A DNA stretch of 64,000 nt from Apostichopus japonicus. Its lineage: Eukaryota > Echinodermata > Holothuroidea > Aspidochirotida > Stichopodidae. Shown piece by piece: positions 1 through 34,772 of this stretch; positions within the stretch are counted from its first letter, which is position 1, and each line of letters opens with the position of its first letter. The stretch spans positions 14,252,501-14,316,500 of the forward strand of contig NC_092566.1 in NCBI RefSeq assembly GCF_037975245.1, read 5' to 3'. The notes beneath the pieces were generated by a model that saw only the letters and a list, made by a program, of their open reading frames with translations, was not told the origin of the DNA and did not search any database. Made by a program: the position numbers and the translations under genes.

Positions 1-20673
<20,673 letters not shown>

Positions 20674-23600
20674 GTTTGCTATGCTTCCAATGACGTAGTG
20701 TTCCGTATACACGACCTTGCTTGATCGACATGCATAACGTTATATGTTATTCATATGAAACGTAATCGACTAAGACATACCATCATCATATACTCGTCTT
20801 GTTGAACATATTACGGGAGCCCATTAGAGCCATGAAGCTGACTATATGGTCGAAATTCATCACCAAATATATTTACTGTATGACGTGCTAATGGTTCGTA
20901 TAGAACAGTGCAGCTCCTTCTGACAGTGTTAGCGACATCCCAAAAAATATTCTAAAGAAGAGAATAGTGAGCGAAATACAGAAACTAGTAAGTTATTTAC
21001 TAGTTTAAACTGTGCTTTAATTTTCTAGTTTAGTAATTTCAGTTTCTCTGCAACTTCCTCAGTGTGAGGAGTTACCAATTAACCAGTTCCATCACTATAA
21101 TGGTATACACTAGTATTGCAAAGTTGTTTAGCAGACCTGTTACACAGGCAACACTATTATACTCTCTCACCTTGGATTCATGAGATAAGGGATTTATTTG
21201 GAATAAATATAGTTTAAGAAAGGGTTGTTAAAAATGTCACTGCATGGAAGTTAGTTGACCTTCAAAATTGTAATGAATATCGGTAGCTCTTGAGTAGAAG
21301 ATCACTATATTGTTTTCCATTAGGTAGAAATTTATTTGTGGTCAACTATAGAGGCAACAGTCCCAATGAATATGGTTCATGAAGTGAAGGTTGATTTCAA
21401 CTTCAACCACCCATATATTTTGTCACACATTGACCACTACTACAAGACCCTTGCACATATGGTAATTCATTCATTTGCTGTTTGAATGAAAGTTGGTGTT
21501 GCTAACTTGCCATAGCTTGTAACCTGTATGAATTTTAATTAAGAACTTTATAACAAATGAAAGTGACATTAACCACTGTATCCCTTATTACTAAGCCCAT
21601 GTGCAAAACATATCTGACAGATGCAGTTGCAGCATCTCACAAAAATACTCTATTGTATTGTTCTTGATGCGCAATGTAATGCTGAGCTGTTTCTTTTTTA
21701 TACAAAGGTGTTGACAATTCCTCAGTTTCTGGCAGGTCTGCAGCAAATCAGCCTGAAGAAAAAAATGAAACACGTAATTTGGCCTGCTAGTTTCCATATC
21801 TAGTAAAACCAGAAAGCCAGTGGGCTTATTGTGATTCTTTGCCAATTGAGATTATAAACCCAAGCTTTCGTCATTGTTGATCAAATTGATCAGCATGGTT
21901 CTTTCACTGGCTGTGGACCTATTTTGTTTTAATCAAAATCAACTCATGCCCTGCCCCCTAATAAATGTGCATAATATCACATTGAACATACATTATCATG
22001 TTCCCGCTATCTACCAACACCTTAACACTGAGTATGTTTCAATTCTGAAAATGTTTACATATGACCCTGTGACCTCATTAATATTCTTGAGATGAGCACC
22101 AAAATCAATAGAGCTCTTTTACTCACTATGTTTATACTCACTATATTTACTATTTAGTTACCGTGTTTACAAGCTATTTTAGTGAAAATAAACTTAAGCC
22201 CCGCCCCTAATAAGTATGCATAATATCAACTTGAACATATGTTACGATGTACCTACTATCTACGGTACCAACACATTAATACCAAGTATTAATAAATTCT
22301 GACTTTCGGTTGCGGAGTTATTAGCAAAATATAACAAATTGCTTTCAAATATTGTTGCAGGACTCATGGAGAATTGTTTATCACATAAAAATGTCTTAAA
22401 AAATATTATAAAGTACTGTGTACGTTATGGGGTTAAGTACAGAGTTCCATAAGGGGCTATGGCATAACGATAGCATTTTCTCGAGCTTTCGTTTAACCAG
22501 TCTTGTCACTGAGTTCGGGAGAGTCTACCATTCTTTTTCACTTTTCAAAACTTTATTAACAGTTCACGACATGAACAAAAAAAAAACATGTATAGCATAG
22601 TTTTTTTCAACATGTCTTGATTCACTGAAACTTATTGAATTTATATCTTGGTATTATTCTTTGCCTTTCTTTCAGCTGAGAAGAGGAACCTTGCATTTGA
22701 CCTCTTGCCAGTTCTGTTCCATTTCTGAAGTGAAAAGAAAGACAAGTGTACCCTGCTGTATTCAGTGCATGCTGTTATTGATTTCCATCCTGTGAGTTGT
22801 ATTGATGTTTATACATTTGTAGTAAAGTGGAATATTAATCTGAGCAATATGCAACGGTAATGATTCAATATTAGATCCAAACATTTTTAATATAACTCAA
22901 ACAGCAGTGGCATCACATACGCAGTGATGACATAACTAGGTGAATGGGTGGTCCACACCCTCAAACCATCCTTTAGTCTGAAAAGTTGAGAAAACAATGA
23001 AGGTGTGCTTCAAAACTGTGGATTACACATTAATAAAAGACGATGCTTTTAGTACATGATTTATTTCCATTAATTGTCAACCTCATTATCATTACATCAT
23101 TCTCCTTATGTGAAGTGTACCGTAACAGTGACTGTTCCACAAATAAGTCTAGAAGCTTTTGCTCATGGTTATAATGATTCAGATAATTGAAAAAGTGTAG
23201 AACATATGTTTTGCCGAAGCAACCAGAACCACCAACCTGAACCTATGCCTCAGGGTAGAACAACTAAAGTAACCAACATGAAGTATTTGTAAGATATATA
23301 GTGGATAGATTATATCCATTAACATTTCACCATTTGGTAAGCTTGTAGTGTGAAGTTATTATTTAAGAACATTCTTTTTAATGTTATATGTACTAGTGAC
23401 CCTATGAACTACGGCACCAATGTTGTTCCAGTTCACCTTCTTGTAAACCAACTTTTTAGGATTTTCTTGACAAATCAGGAGGACTATTTTGTTCTTATTT
23501 TAATTGATGATTCTTTCCACATTTAGACCCACTTTTTAAAGGATGATCATGGTTTTCTCCACATTCTTTATAATATCCTCTTTATTTGTGTTTTTGAAAG

Positions 23601-24473
23601 ATGAATTTCCCTGTTTCTTCAAATTTCAGGTTGATCAGTTTGGCAGAGTATTATTGCAAAATTTCTAACGAAGACCATCGATAACCTTTTGTTCTGGCAC
23701 TTGGCTCGGAGCGGTATAAACCGAAGCTAGCATTTGTAATAATTGGACTGTAGCCCATCCTCCAGCTGTTAACGTATTCTTTAAGTCTCATTATGTACTG
23801 GATATCAAGTACCAACTGCATGGGAGTTCATACGAAGTGAGGTGTATGGTCTTGGTATCGTAAGAGTTGTGGTCTCAGCTCTTTCCGAGCTTTTGTGGCG
23901 ACAATGTGATTAGAACAGTGTAACCCTACTTTTGTTTTCCTTCAGTTATAGATATGTTTCTTGGGGCGGGGGGGGGGGGGTTAAAAGAATAGTCCAGACC
24001 CAAATTTATTTTGAAATGTTAAAGAGGAACTTAAGTTGATCATTCTGGTGGAACTTTCATTCAATTCCCTAAGTTCTGTTCTCGAGATATCAGCAGCTGA
24101 AATTGTCACATTTTACACCAGAAGTAAACTTGAAGCAAGGAGGTGTGATGTCATGGCTTCACATTGATGATAATGTTTTGTTTTCTTTATTTTGCAACCT
24201 ATGTTATTGACCTTGGATTGGTTTGGGACTGCTAGTTTACCCACAGGGTATGTTAAGTTTACCAAACTCCAATGGGATGGATGCATTCGCAGTATAAATG
24301 CATCAAATTTGTGTAGTATAATATCGGAAGTATATTGTAAACAACATATTGTCTTGGTGGTCTGCTAAGGAGGGGTATAAACCAAAACAAGCATTTGTAT
24401 TAATTGAACGGAAGCCCATTCCCAAGAGCACACTTACCACAGCTGTTAACTTATGTTTAAGTCTCATGATGAA
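20674..24473. other. spacer 5' of sialyltransferase 1
   Basis: Presumed promoter side of sialyltransferase 1, but no TATA box or initiator can be assigned with confidence. It holds a segment (20,786-20,902) repeated at 34,660-34,772, a direct repeat at about 21,940-22,040 and 22,193-22,300 (core CCCCTAATAA.TGTGCATAATATCA type), another at 23,640-23,790 and 24,340-24,480, and a G-run at 23,965. No gene is recognised. Confidence 0.5.
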
Positions 24474-25635
24474 TCACGACTTTTAAATTCTTCCCAAAGT
24501 TGTACATGCGGTGTGTGCCGTCCTTTTGATTCCTTTCCATGTATAAACACTCATATTTTGGTGGAAAAATGAAATTTAATAACCATATCTTGAATCCATT
24601 TCATTACAAATTTAAATGACTAAAACTTCGTCGAATGCTACATTTGTCTCTAGAGAAGCGTGAACTGGGGTGCGAGGAGACCGTCATATCATCTTGACAG
24701 GAATTTGAGAACTTTCATTTTTGGCCCAAATTCGACTAATTTGTAAGGCCCATATGATTTTGGCCAAAATCACGACTTCTTTCATTCTTCCCAAAATTGT
24801 ACCTGCGGTGTGTGACGCCCTTTTGATTCGTTTCCAGGTGATAAGAGTAGTATAAAAACTCATATTTTGGTGGAAAAATGAAATATAATAACCATATCTC
24901 GACACGATTTCATATCAAATTTAAATGACTAAAGCTTCGTCGAATGTCACTTTTGTTCTCGGGAAAAGCGTGTCCTGGGTGCTGGGAGTCCGTCATACGT
25001 ATCCTGACAGGAATCTGAGAACTTTCATTTTTGGCCCAATTCGACTAATTTGTAAGGTGAATTTGTAAGACTAATTTGATTCGTTTCCAGCTGATAACAG
25101 TAATATAAACACTCATATTTGGTGGAAAATGAAATTTAATAACCATATGTCGAATGCCACTTTTGTTCTCAGGAAAGGCATGCACTGGGTGCTTGGAATC
25201 CGTTATACGTATCCTGACAGGAATTTGAAAACTTCCATTTTTGGCCCAAATTCGACTCATTTGTAAGGTTTTTACCTTTATAATTTTGTTCGACTTTGGC
25301 CAAAATCACGCCTTTTTTAATTCTTCCCAAAATTGTACCTGAGGTGTGTGGCGTCCTTTCGATTCGTTTCCATCTGATAAGAGTAGTATAAAAACTCATA
25401 TTGTGGTGGAAAAATGAAATTTAATAACCATATCTCGACGCCATTTCATATCAAATGACTAAAGGTTCGTCGAATGCCACTTTTGTTCTCGGGAAAAGCG
25501 TGTCCTGGGTGCTGGGAGTACGTTATACGTATATTGTCAGGAATTTGAGAACTTTCATTTTTGGCCAAAATTCGACTTATTTATAAGGCTATTCCCTAAT
25601 GATTTTGTTCGATTTTGGCCAAAATCACGACTTTT

Positions 25636-28600
25636 TTAATTCTTCCCAAAATTGTACCTGAGGTGTGTGGCGTCCTTTCGATTCGTTTCCAGCTGATAAG
25701 AGTAGTATAAACATTCATATTTTGGTTGAAAAATGAAATTTAATAACCATATCTCGACGCCATTAAAGGTTCTCCGAATGCCACTTTTGTTCTCGGGAAA
25801 AGCGTGTCCTGGGTGCTGGGAATCCGTTATACGTATGATGACAGGAATTTGAAAACTTCCATTTTTGGCCCAAATTCGACTAATTTGTAAGGCTATACCC
25901 TTATGATTTTGTTCGATTTTGGTCAAAATCACGACTTTTTTAATTCTTCCCAAAATTGTACCTGAGGTGTGTGGCGTCCTTTCGATTCGTTTCCAGCTGA
26001 TAAGAATAGTAAAAACACTCATATTGTGGTGGAAAAATGAAATTTAATAACGATACCTCGACGCCATTTTATATCAAATGACTAAAGGTTCGTCGAATGC
26101 CACTTTTGTTCTCGGGAAAAGCGTGTCCTGGGTGATTGGAATCCGTTATACGTATCCTGACAGGAATTTGAAAACTTCCATTTTTGGCCAAAATTCGACT
26201 AATTTTTAAGGCTATACCCTTATGATTTTGTTCGATTTTGGTCAAAATCACGACTTTTTTAATTCTTCCCAAAATTGTACCTGAGGTGTGTGGCGTACTT
26301 TCGATTCGTTTCCAGCTGATAAGAATAGTAAAAACACTCATATTGTGGTGGAAAAATGAAATTTAATAACCATACCTCGACGCCATTTCATATCAAATGA
26401 CTAAAGGTTCGTCGAATGCCACTTTTGTTCTCGGGAAAAGCGTGTCCTGGGTGCTTGGAATCCGTTATACGTATCCTGACAGGAATTTGAAAACTTCCAT
26501 TTTTGGCCCAAATTCGACTAATTTTTAAGGCTATACCCTTATGATTTTGTTCGATTTTGGTCAAAATCACGACTTTTTTAATTCTTCCCAAAATTGTACC
26601 TGAGGTGTGTGGCGTCCTTTCGATTCGTTTCCAGCTGATAAGAATAGTAAAAACACTCATATTGTGGTGGAAAAATGAAATTTAATAACCATACCTCGAC
26701 GCCATTTTATATCAAATGACTAAAGGTTCGTCGAATGCCACTTTTGTTCTCGGGAAAAGCGTGTCCTGGGTGATTGGAATCCGTTATACGTATCCTGACA
26801 GGAATTTGAAAACTTCCATTTTTGGCCAAAATTCGACTAATTTTTAAGGCTATACCCTTATGATTTTGTTCGATTTTGGTCAAAATCACGACTTTTTTAA
26901 TTCTTCCCAAAATTGTACCTGAGGTGTGTGGCGTCCTTTCGATTCGTTTCCAGCTGATAAGAATAGTAAAAACACTCATATTGTGGTGGAAAAATGAAAT
27001 TTAATAACCATACCTCGACGCCATTTCATATCAAATGACTAAAGGTTCGTCGAATGCCACTTTGGTTCTCGGGAAAAGCGTGTCCTGGGTGCTTGGAATC
27101 CGTTATACGTATCCTGACAGGAATTTGAAAACTTCCATTTTTGGCCAAAATTCGACTAATTTTTAAGGCTATACCCTTATGATTTTGTTCGATTTTGGTC
27201 AAAATCACGACTTTTTTAATTCTTCCCAAAATTGTACCTGAGGTGTGTGGCGTCCTTTCGATTCGTTTCCAGCTGATAAGAGTAGTATAAACATTCATAT
27301 TTTGGTTGAAAAATGAAATTTAATAACCATATCTCGACGCCATTAAAGGTTCTCCGAATGCCACTTTTGTTCTCGGGAAAAGCGTGTCCTGGGTGCTGGG
27401 AATCCGTTATACGTATGATGACAGGAATTTGAAAACTTCCATTTTTGGCCCAAATTCGACTAATTTGTAAGGCTATACCCTTATGATTTTGTTCGATTTT
27501 GGTCAAAATCACGACTTTTTTAATTCTTCCCAAAATTGTACCTGAGGTGTGTGGCGTCCTTTCGATTCGTTTCCAGCTGATAAGAATAGTAAAAACACTC
27601 ATATTGTGGTGGAAAAATGAAATTTAATAACGATACCTCGACGCCATTTTATATCAAATGACTAAAGGTTCGTCGAATGCCACTTTTGTTCTCGGGAAAA
27701 GCGTGTCCTGGGTGATTGGAATCCGTTATACGTATCCTGACAGGAATTTGAAAACTTCCATTTTTGGCCAAAATTCGACTAATTTTTAAGGCTATACCCT
27801 TATGATTTTGTTCGATTTTGGTCAAAATCACGACTTTTTTAATTCTTCCCAAAATTGTACCTGAGGTGTGTGGCGTACTTTCGATTCGTTTCCAGCTGAT
27901 AAGAATAGTAAAAACACTCATATTGTGGTGGAAAAATGAAATTTAATAACCATACCTCGACGCCATTTCATATCAAATGACTAAAGGTTCGTCGAATGCC
28001 ACTTTTGTTCTCGGGAAAAGCGTGTCCTGGGTGCTTGGAATCCGTTATACGTATCCTGACAGGAATTTGAAAACTTCCATTTTTGGCCCAAATTCGACTA
28101 ATTTTTAAGGCTATACCCTTATGATTTTGTTCGATTTTGGTCAAAATCACGACTTTTTTAATTCTTCCCAAAATTGTACCTGAGGTGTGTGGCGTCCTTT
28201 CGATTCGTTTCCAGCTGATAAGAATAGTAAAAACACTCATATTGTGGTGGAAAAATGAAATTTAATAACCATACCTCGACGCCATTTTATATCAAATGAC
28301 TAAAGGTTCGTCGAATGCCACTTTTGTTCTCGGGAAAAGCGTGTCCTGGGTGATTGGAATCCGTTATACGTATCCTGACAGGAATTTGAAAACTTCCATT
28401 TTTGGCCAAAATTCGACTAATTTTTAAGGCTATACCCTTATGATTTTGTTCGATTTTGGTCAAAATCACGACTTTTTTAATTCTTCCCAAAATTGTACCT
28501 GAGGTGTGTGGCGTCCTTTCGATTCGTTTCCAGCTGATAAGAATAGTAAAAACACTCATATTGTGGTGGAAAAATGAAATTTAATAACCATACCTCCACG

Positions 28601-28796
28601 CCATTTCATATCAAATGACTAAAGGTTCGTCGAATGCCACTTTGGTTCTCGGGAAAAGCGTGTCCTGGGTGCTTGGAATCCGTTATACGTATCCTGACAG
28701 GAATTTGAAAACTTCCATTTTTGGCCAAAATTCGACTAATTTTTAAGGCTATACCCTTATGATTTTGTTCGATTTTGGTCAAAATCACGACTTTTT
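25636..28796. repeat. higher-order repeat in the satellite: two copies of ~1,580 bp
   Basis: The five-monomer block 25,636-27,215 is repeated almost base for base at 27,216-28,796, including the one short variant monomer lacking the CATATCAAATGA segment and the variant sites GTGATTGG and GGCGTACTTT. Only a few substitutions are visible (for example CCTCGACG against CCTCCACG near 28,593). Confidence 0.9.
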
Positions 28797-31429
28797 TAAT
28801 TCTTCCCAAAATTGTACCTGAGGTGTGTGGCGTCCTTTCGATTCGTTTCCAGCTGATAAGAATAGTAAAAACACTCATATTGTGGTGGAAAAATGAAATT
28901 TAATAACCATACCTCGACGCCATTTCATATCAAATGACTAAAGGTTCGTCGAATGCCACTTTTGTTCTCGGGAAAAGCGTGTCCTGGGTGCTTGGAATCC
29001 GTTATACGTATCCTGACAGGAATTTGAAAACTTCCATTTTTGGCCCAAATTCGACTAATTTTTAAGGCTATACCCTTATGATTTTGTTCGATTTTGGTCA
29101 AAATCACGACTTTTTTAATTCTTCCCAAAATTGTACTTGAGGTGTGTGGCGCCCTTTTCATTCGGTTCCAGCTGATAAGAGTAGTAAAAACACTCATATT
29201 GTGGTGGGAAAATGAAATTTAATAACCATATCTCGACGCCATTAAAAGTTCTCCGAATGCCAATTTTGTTCTCGGGAAAAGCGTGTCCTGGGTGCTTGGA
29301 ATCCGTTATACGTATCCTGACAGGAATTTGAAAACTTCCATTTTTGGCCCAAATTCGACTAATTTGTAAGGTTTTTACCTTTATAATTTTGTTCGATTTT
29401 GGTCAAAATCACGACTTTTTTAATTCTTCCCAAAATTGTACCTGAGGTGTGTGGCGTCCTTTCGATTCGATTTCGATTCATATTTTGGTTGAAAAATGAA
29501 ATTTAATAACCATATCTCGACGCCATTTCATATCAAATGACTAAAGGTTCGTCGAATGCCACTTTGGTTCTCGGGAAAAGCGTGTCCTGGGTGCTGGGAT
29601 TCCGTTATACGTATCCTGACAGGAATTTGAAAACTTCCATTTTTGGCCCAAATTCGACTAATTTTTAAGGCTATACCCTAATGATTTTGTTCGATTTTGG
29701 CCAAAATCACGACTTTTTTAATTCTTCCCAAAATTGTACCTGAGGTGTGTGGCGTCCTTTCGATTCGTTTCCAGATGATAAGAGTAGTATAAACATTCAT
29801 ATTTTGGTTGAAAAATGAAATGTAAAAACCATATCTCGACGCCATTCCATATCAAATTTAAATGATTAAAGGTTCGTCGAATGCCACTTTTGTTCTCGGG
29901 AAAAGCGTGTCCTGGGTGCTGGGAATCCGTTATACGTATGATGACAGGAATTTGTAAACTTCCATTTTTGACCCAAATTCGACTAATTTGTAAGGCTATA
30001 CCCTAATGATTTTGTTCGATTTTGGTCAAAATCACGACTTTTTTAATTCTTCCCAAAATTGTACCTGAGGTGTGTGGCGTCCTTTTGATTCGTCTCCAGG
30101 TGATAAGAGTAGTGAAAACACTCATATTATCATGGAAACATGAAATTTAATAACCATATTTTGACGAAATTTCATAAAAAATTTAAATGACTAAAGCTTC
30201 GTCGAATGCCACTTTTGTTCTCGGGAAAAGCGTGTACTGGGAATCCGTTATACGTGTGATGACAAGAATTGGAAAACTTTCATATTTTGCCCAAATTCGA
30301 CTAATTTGTAAAGCTATACCCTAATGATTTTGTTCGATTTTGGCCAAAATCACGACTTTTTTTATTCTTCCCAAAATTGTACCTGAGGTGTGTGGCGTCC
30401 TTTCGATTCATTTCCAGCTGATAAGAGTAATATAAACATTCATATTTTGGTGGAAAAATGAAATTTAATAACCATATCTCGAAGCCATTTCATATCAAAT
30501 GACTAAAGGTTCGTCGAATGCCACTTTGGTTCTCGGGAAAAGCGTGTCCTGGGTGCTGGGATTCCGTTATACGTATCCTGACAGGAATTTGAAAACTTCC
30601 ATTTTTTGCCCAAATTCGACTAATTTTTAAGGCTATACCCTTATGATTTTGTTCGATTTTGGCCAAAATCACGACTTTTTTAATTCTTCCCAAAATTGTA
30701 CCTGAGGTGTGTGGCGTCCTTTCGATTCGTTTCCAGCTGATAAGAGTAATATAAACATTCATATTTTGGTTGAAAAATGAAATTTAATAACCATATCTCG
30801 ACGCCATTTCATATCAAATGACTAAAGGTTCGTCGAATGCCACTTTTGTTCTTGGGAAAAGCGTGTCCTGGGTGCTGGCATTCCGTTATTCGTATGATGA
30901 CAGGAATTTGAAAACTTTCAATTTTGGCCCAAATTCGACTTATTTGTAAGGCTATATATATATACCTTTATGATGTTGTACGATTTTGGCCAAAATCACG
31001 ACTTTTTTAATTCTTCCCAAAATTGTACCTGAGGTGTGTGGCGTCCTTTTGATTCGTTTCCAGCTGATAAGAGTAGTATAAACCAGCATATTTTGGTTGA
31101 AAAATGAAATTTAATAACCATATCTTGAAGCCATTTCATATCAAATTTAAATGACTAAAGGTTCGTCGAATGCCACTTTTGTTCTCGGGAAAAGCGTGTC
31201 CTGGGTGCTGGGAATCCGTTATACGTATGATGACAGGAATTTGAAAACTTCCATTTTTGGCCCAAATTCGACTAATTTGTAAGGCTATACCCTAATGATT
31301 TTGTTCGATTTTGGTCAAAATCACGACTTTTTTAATTCTTCCCAAAATTGTACCTGAGGTGTGTGGCGTCCTTTCGATTCGTTTCCAGCTGATAAGAATA
31401 GTAAAAACACTCATATTGTGGTGGAAAAA

Positions 31430-33020
31430 TGAAATGTAATAACCATATCTCGACGCCATTTCATATCAAATGACTAAAGGTTCGTCGAATGCCACTTTTG
31501 TTCTCGGGAAAAGCATGTCCTATGTGCTGGGATTCCGTTATACGTATCCTGACAGAAATTTGAAAACTTCCATTTTTGGCCCAAATTCGACTTATTTGTA
31601 AGGCTATACACTAATGATTTTGTTCGATTTTGGTCAAAATCACGACTTTTTTAATTCTTCCCAAAATTGTACCTGAGGTGTGTGGCGTCCTTTCGATTCG
31701 TTTCCAGCTGATAAGAATAGTAGAAACACTCATATTGTGGTGGAAAAATGAAATGTAATAACCATATCTCGACGCCATTTCATATCAAATGACTAAAGGT
31801 TCGTCGAATGCCACTTTTGTTCTCGGGAAAAGCATGTCCTAGGTGCTGGGATTCCGTTATACGTATCCTGACAGAAATTTGAAAACTTCCATTTTTGGCC
31901 CAAATTCGACTTATTTTTAAGGCTATACCCTTATGATTTTGTTCGATTTTGGTCAAAATCACGACTTTTTTAATTCTTCCCAAAATTGTACCTGAGGTGT
32001 GTGGCGTCCTTTCGATTCGTTTCCAGATGATAAGAGTAGTATAAACATTCATATTTTGGTTGAAAAATGAAATTTAATAACCATATCTTGAAGCCATTTC
32101 ATATCAAATTTAAATGACTAAAGGTTCGTCGAATGCCACTTTTGTTCTCGGGAAAAGCGTGTCCTGGGTGCTGGGAATCCGTTATACGTATGATGACAGG
32201 AATTTGAAAACTTCCATGTTTGGCCCAAATTCGACTTATTTGTAAGGCTATACCCTAATGATTTTGTTCGATTTTGGTCAAAATCACGACTTTTTTAATT
32301 CTTCCCAAAATTGTACCTGAGGTGTGTGGCGTCCTTTCGATTCGTTTCCAGCTGATAAGAATAGTAAAAACACTCATATTGTGGTGGAAAAATAAAATGT
32401 AATAACCATATCTCGACGCCATTTCATATCAAATGACTAAAGGTTCGTCGAATGCCACTTTTGTTCTCGGGAAAAGCATGTCCTAGGTGCTGGGATTCCG
32501 TTATACGTATCCTGACAGAAATTGGAAACTTCCATTTTTGGCCCAAATTCGACTTATTTGTAAGGCTATACACTAATGATTTTGTTCGATTTTGGTCAGA
32601 ATCACGACTTTTTTAATTCTTCCCAAAATTGTACCTGAGGTGTGTGGCGTCCTTTCGATTCGTTTCCAGCTGATAAGAATAGTAAAAACACTCATATTGT
32701 GGTGGAAAAATGAAATGTAATAACCATATCTCGACGCCATTTCATATCAAATGACTAAAGGTTCGTCGAATGCCACTTTTGTTCTCGGGAAAAGCATGTC
32801 CTAGGTGCTGGGATTCCGTTATACGTATCCTGACAGAAATTTGAAAACTTCCATTTTTGGCCCAAATTCGACTTATTTTTAAGGCTATACCCTTATGATT
32901 TTGTTCGATTTTGGTCAAAATCACGACTTTTTTAATTCTTCCCAAAATTGTACCTGAGGTGTGTGGCGTCCTTTCGATTCGTTTCCAGATGATAAGAGTA
33001 GTATAAACATTCATATTTTG
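31430..33020. repeat. higher-order repeat in the satellite: ~962-bp block
   Basis: A three-monomer block recurs with a 962-bp shift (frames at 31,780 and 32,742 encode identical peptides). It is marked by AGCATGTCCTAGGTGCTGGG and a CAGAAATTTG variant. A longer-range repeat also links 30,090-30,300 to 33,300-33,500 (ATTATCATGGAAACATGAAA). Confidence 0.8.
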
Positions 33021-34659
33021 GTTGAAAAATGAAATTTAATAACCATATCTCGACGTCATTCCATATCAAATTTAAATGATTAAAGGTTCGTCGAATGCCA
33101 CTTTTGTTCTCGGGAAAAGCGTGTCCTGGGTGCTGGGAATCCGTTATACGTATGATGACAGGAATTTGAAAACTTCCATTTTTGACCCAAATTCGACTAA
33201 TTTGTAAGGCTATACCCTAATGATTTTGTTCGATTTTGGTCAAAATCACGACTTTTTTAATTCTTCCCAAAATTGTACCTGAGGTGTGTGGCGTCCTTTC
33301 GATTCGTTTCCAGGTGATAAGAGTAGTGAAAACACTCATATTATCATGGAAACATGAAATTTAATAACCATATTTTGACGAAATTTCATAAAAAATTTAA
33401 ATGACTAAAGCTTCGTCGAATGCCACTTTTGTTCTCGGGAAAAGCGTGTACTGGGAATCCGTTATACGTGTGATGACAGGAATTGGAAAACTTTCATATT
33501 TTGCCCAAATTCGACTAATTTGTAAAGCTATACCCTAATGATTTTGTTCGATTTTGGCCAAAATCACGACTTTTTTAATTCTTCCCAAAATTGTACCTGA
33601 GGTGTGTGGCGTCCTTTCGATTCGTTTCCAGCTAATAAGAGTAATATAAACATTCATATTTTGGTTGAAAAATGAAATTTAATAACCATATCTCGAAGCC
33701 ATTCCATATCAAATTTAAATGACTAAAGGTTCGTCGAATGCCACTTTTGTTCTCGGGAAAAGCGTGTACTGGGTGCTGGGAATCCGTTATACGTATGCTG
33801 ACAGGAATATGAAAACTTTCAATTTTGACCCAAATTCGACTAATTTGTAAGGCAATACCCTTATGATTTTGTTCGATTTTGGTCAAAATTACGACGTTTT
33901 TAATTCTTCTTAAAATTGTACCTGAGGTGTGTGGCGTCCTTTTGATTCGTTTCCAGGTGATAAGAGTAGTAAAAACACTCATATTTTGGTGGAAAAATGA
34001 AATTTAATAGCCATATCTCGACGCCATTCCATATCAAATTTAAATGACTAAAGGTTCGTCGAATGCCACTTTTGTTCTCGGGAAAAGCGTGTCCTGGGTG
34101 CTGGGAGTCCGTTATACGTGTCCTAACAGGAATTGGAATACTTTCAATTTTGACCCAAATTCGACTAATTTGTAAGGCAATATATACCCTTTTCCTTGGG
34201 AACATTTCCTGTAATTTTTCGTAAAATACTCCTATACTTTGATGTCGATTTCCTTAGAAATGGTGATCATGTCACTACGTTCGATGAAGTGTGTATACCT
34301 TATGGGTGTCGGAGCCCCACACACGCATAATCATAGAGTTGGTATAGTAGTATACCCGTGTGTACTTTATTTAACATCCGGGTTTTCGTGACTGGCACAA
34401 AACTTTTTCGGTGAGAGACAAACAGAGCCGCCGAATTCTTCTACGCGACCCCGTGTTGGTGTTTCTTTCTGCAAAGAGGTAAAGACTCTATCAAATGGAC
34501 TATGTATATATTATTGTAGAGAAAAGGCGGGGTCTTATAGAAAATAGGCAGAGCCACAGACTACCCTCAGGTGGAGAAAAACCCCCAAAATACATAAGCG
34601 TCGACCGTGCAGGATATGAATAACTCAGTGCACTGAGCTGGAGCTAGAACCCCTGATCA

Positions 34660-34772
34660 CATATACTCGTCATGTTAAACATAGTACGGGAGCTCATTAG
34701 TTATGAAGCCGAAGATGGTTGCTATTCAAAACCAAATATGTTTACTGTATGACGTGCTAATGGTTCGTATAG
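34660..34772. repeat. copy of the region upstream of sialyltransferase 1
   Basis: Matches 20,786-20,902 in the same orientation: ATATACTCGTC.TGTT.AACAT, then TACGGGAGC.CATTAG, then the near-identical run ending TACTGTATGACGTGCTAATG. The two copies bracket the satellite array. Confidence 0.75.

Larger units (their letters stand above)
24474..34190. repeat. ~319-bp satellite array, about 30 monomers
   Basis: Head-to-tail monomers are marked by GGTTCGTCGAATGCCACTTT, CGGGAAAAGCGTGTCCTGGG, GTTATACGTATCCTGACAGG, TTCTTCCCAAAATTGTACCT and GGCGTCCTTTCGATTCGTTT. The core is spaced 319 bp apart (26,069, 26,388, 26,707, 27,026). Edge monomers at both ends are more diverged, as expected for unequal exchange. 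Each monomer contains the dyad GATTTTGG(T/C)CAAAATC, a perfect palindrome in the C variant. Minus-strand frames of 90 codons recur in each monomer. Because 319 is not divisible by three they cannot be read through, and they are by-products of homogenisation. Confidence 0.97.

Noticed and set aside
24474-34190. CRISPR array
   Set aside because: Monomers are ~319 bp with no short-repeat/spacer pattern, and the genome is eukaryotic.
24684-34205. Repeated 90-128 codon minus-strand frames (MSVFTILISWKRIERTPHTS…)
   Set aside because: They recur once per ~319-bp satellite monomer, 319 is not a multiple of three, and there is no splice or domain evidence. They are satellite by-products.
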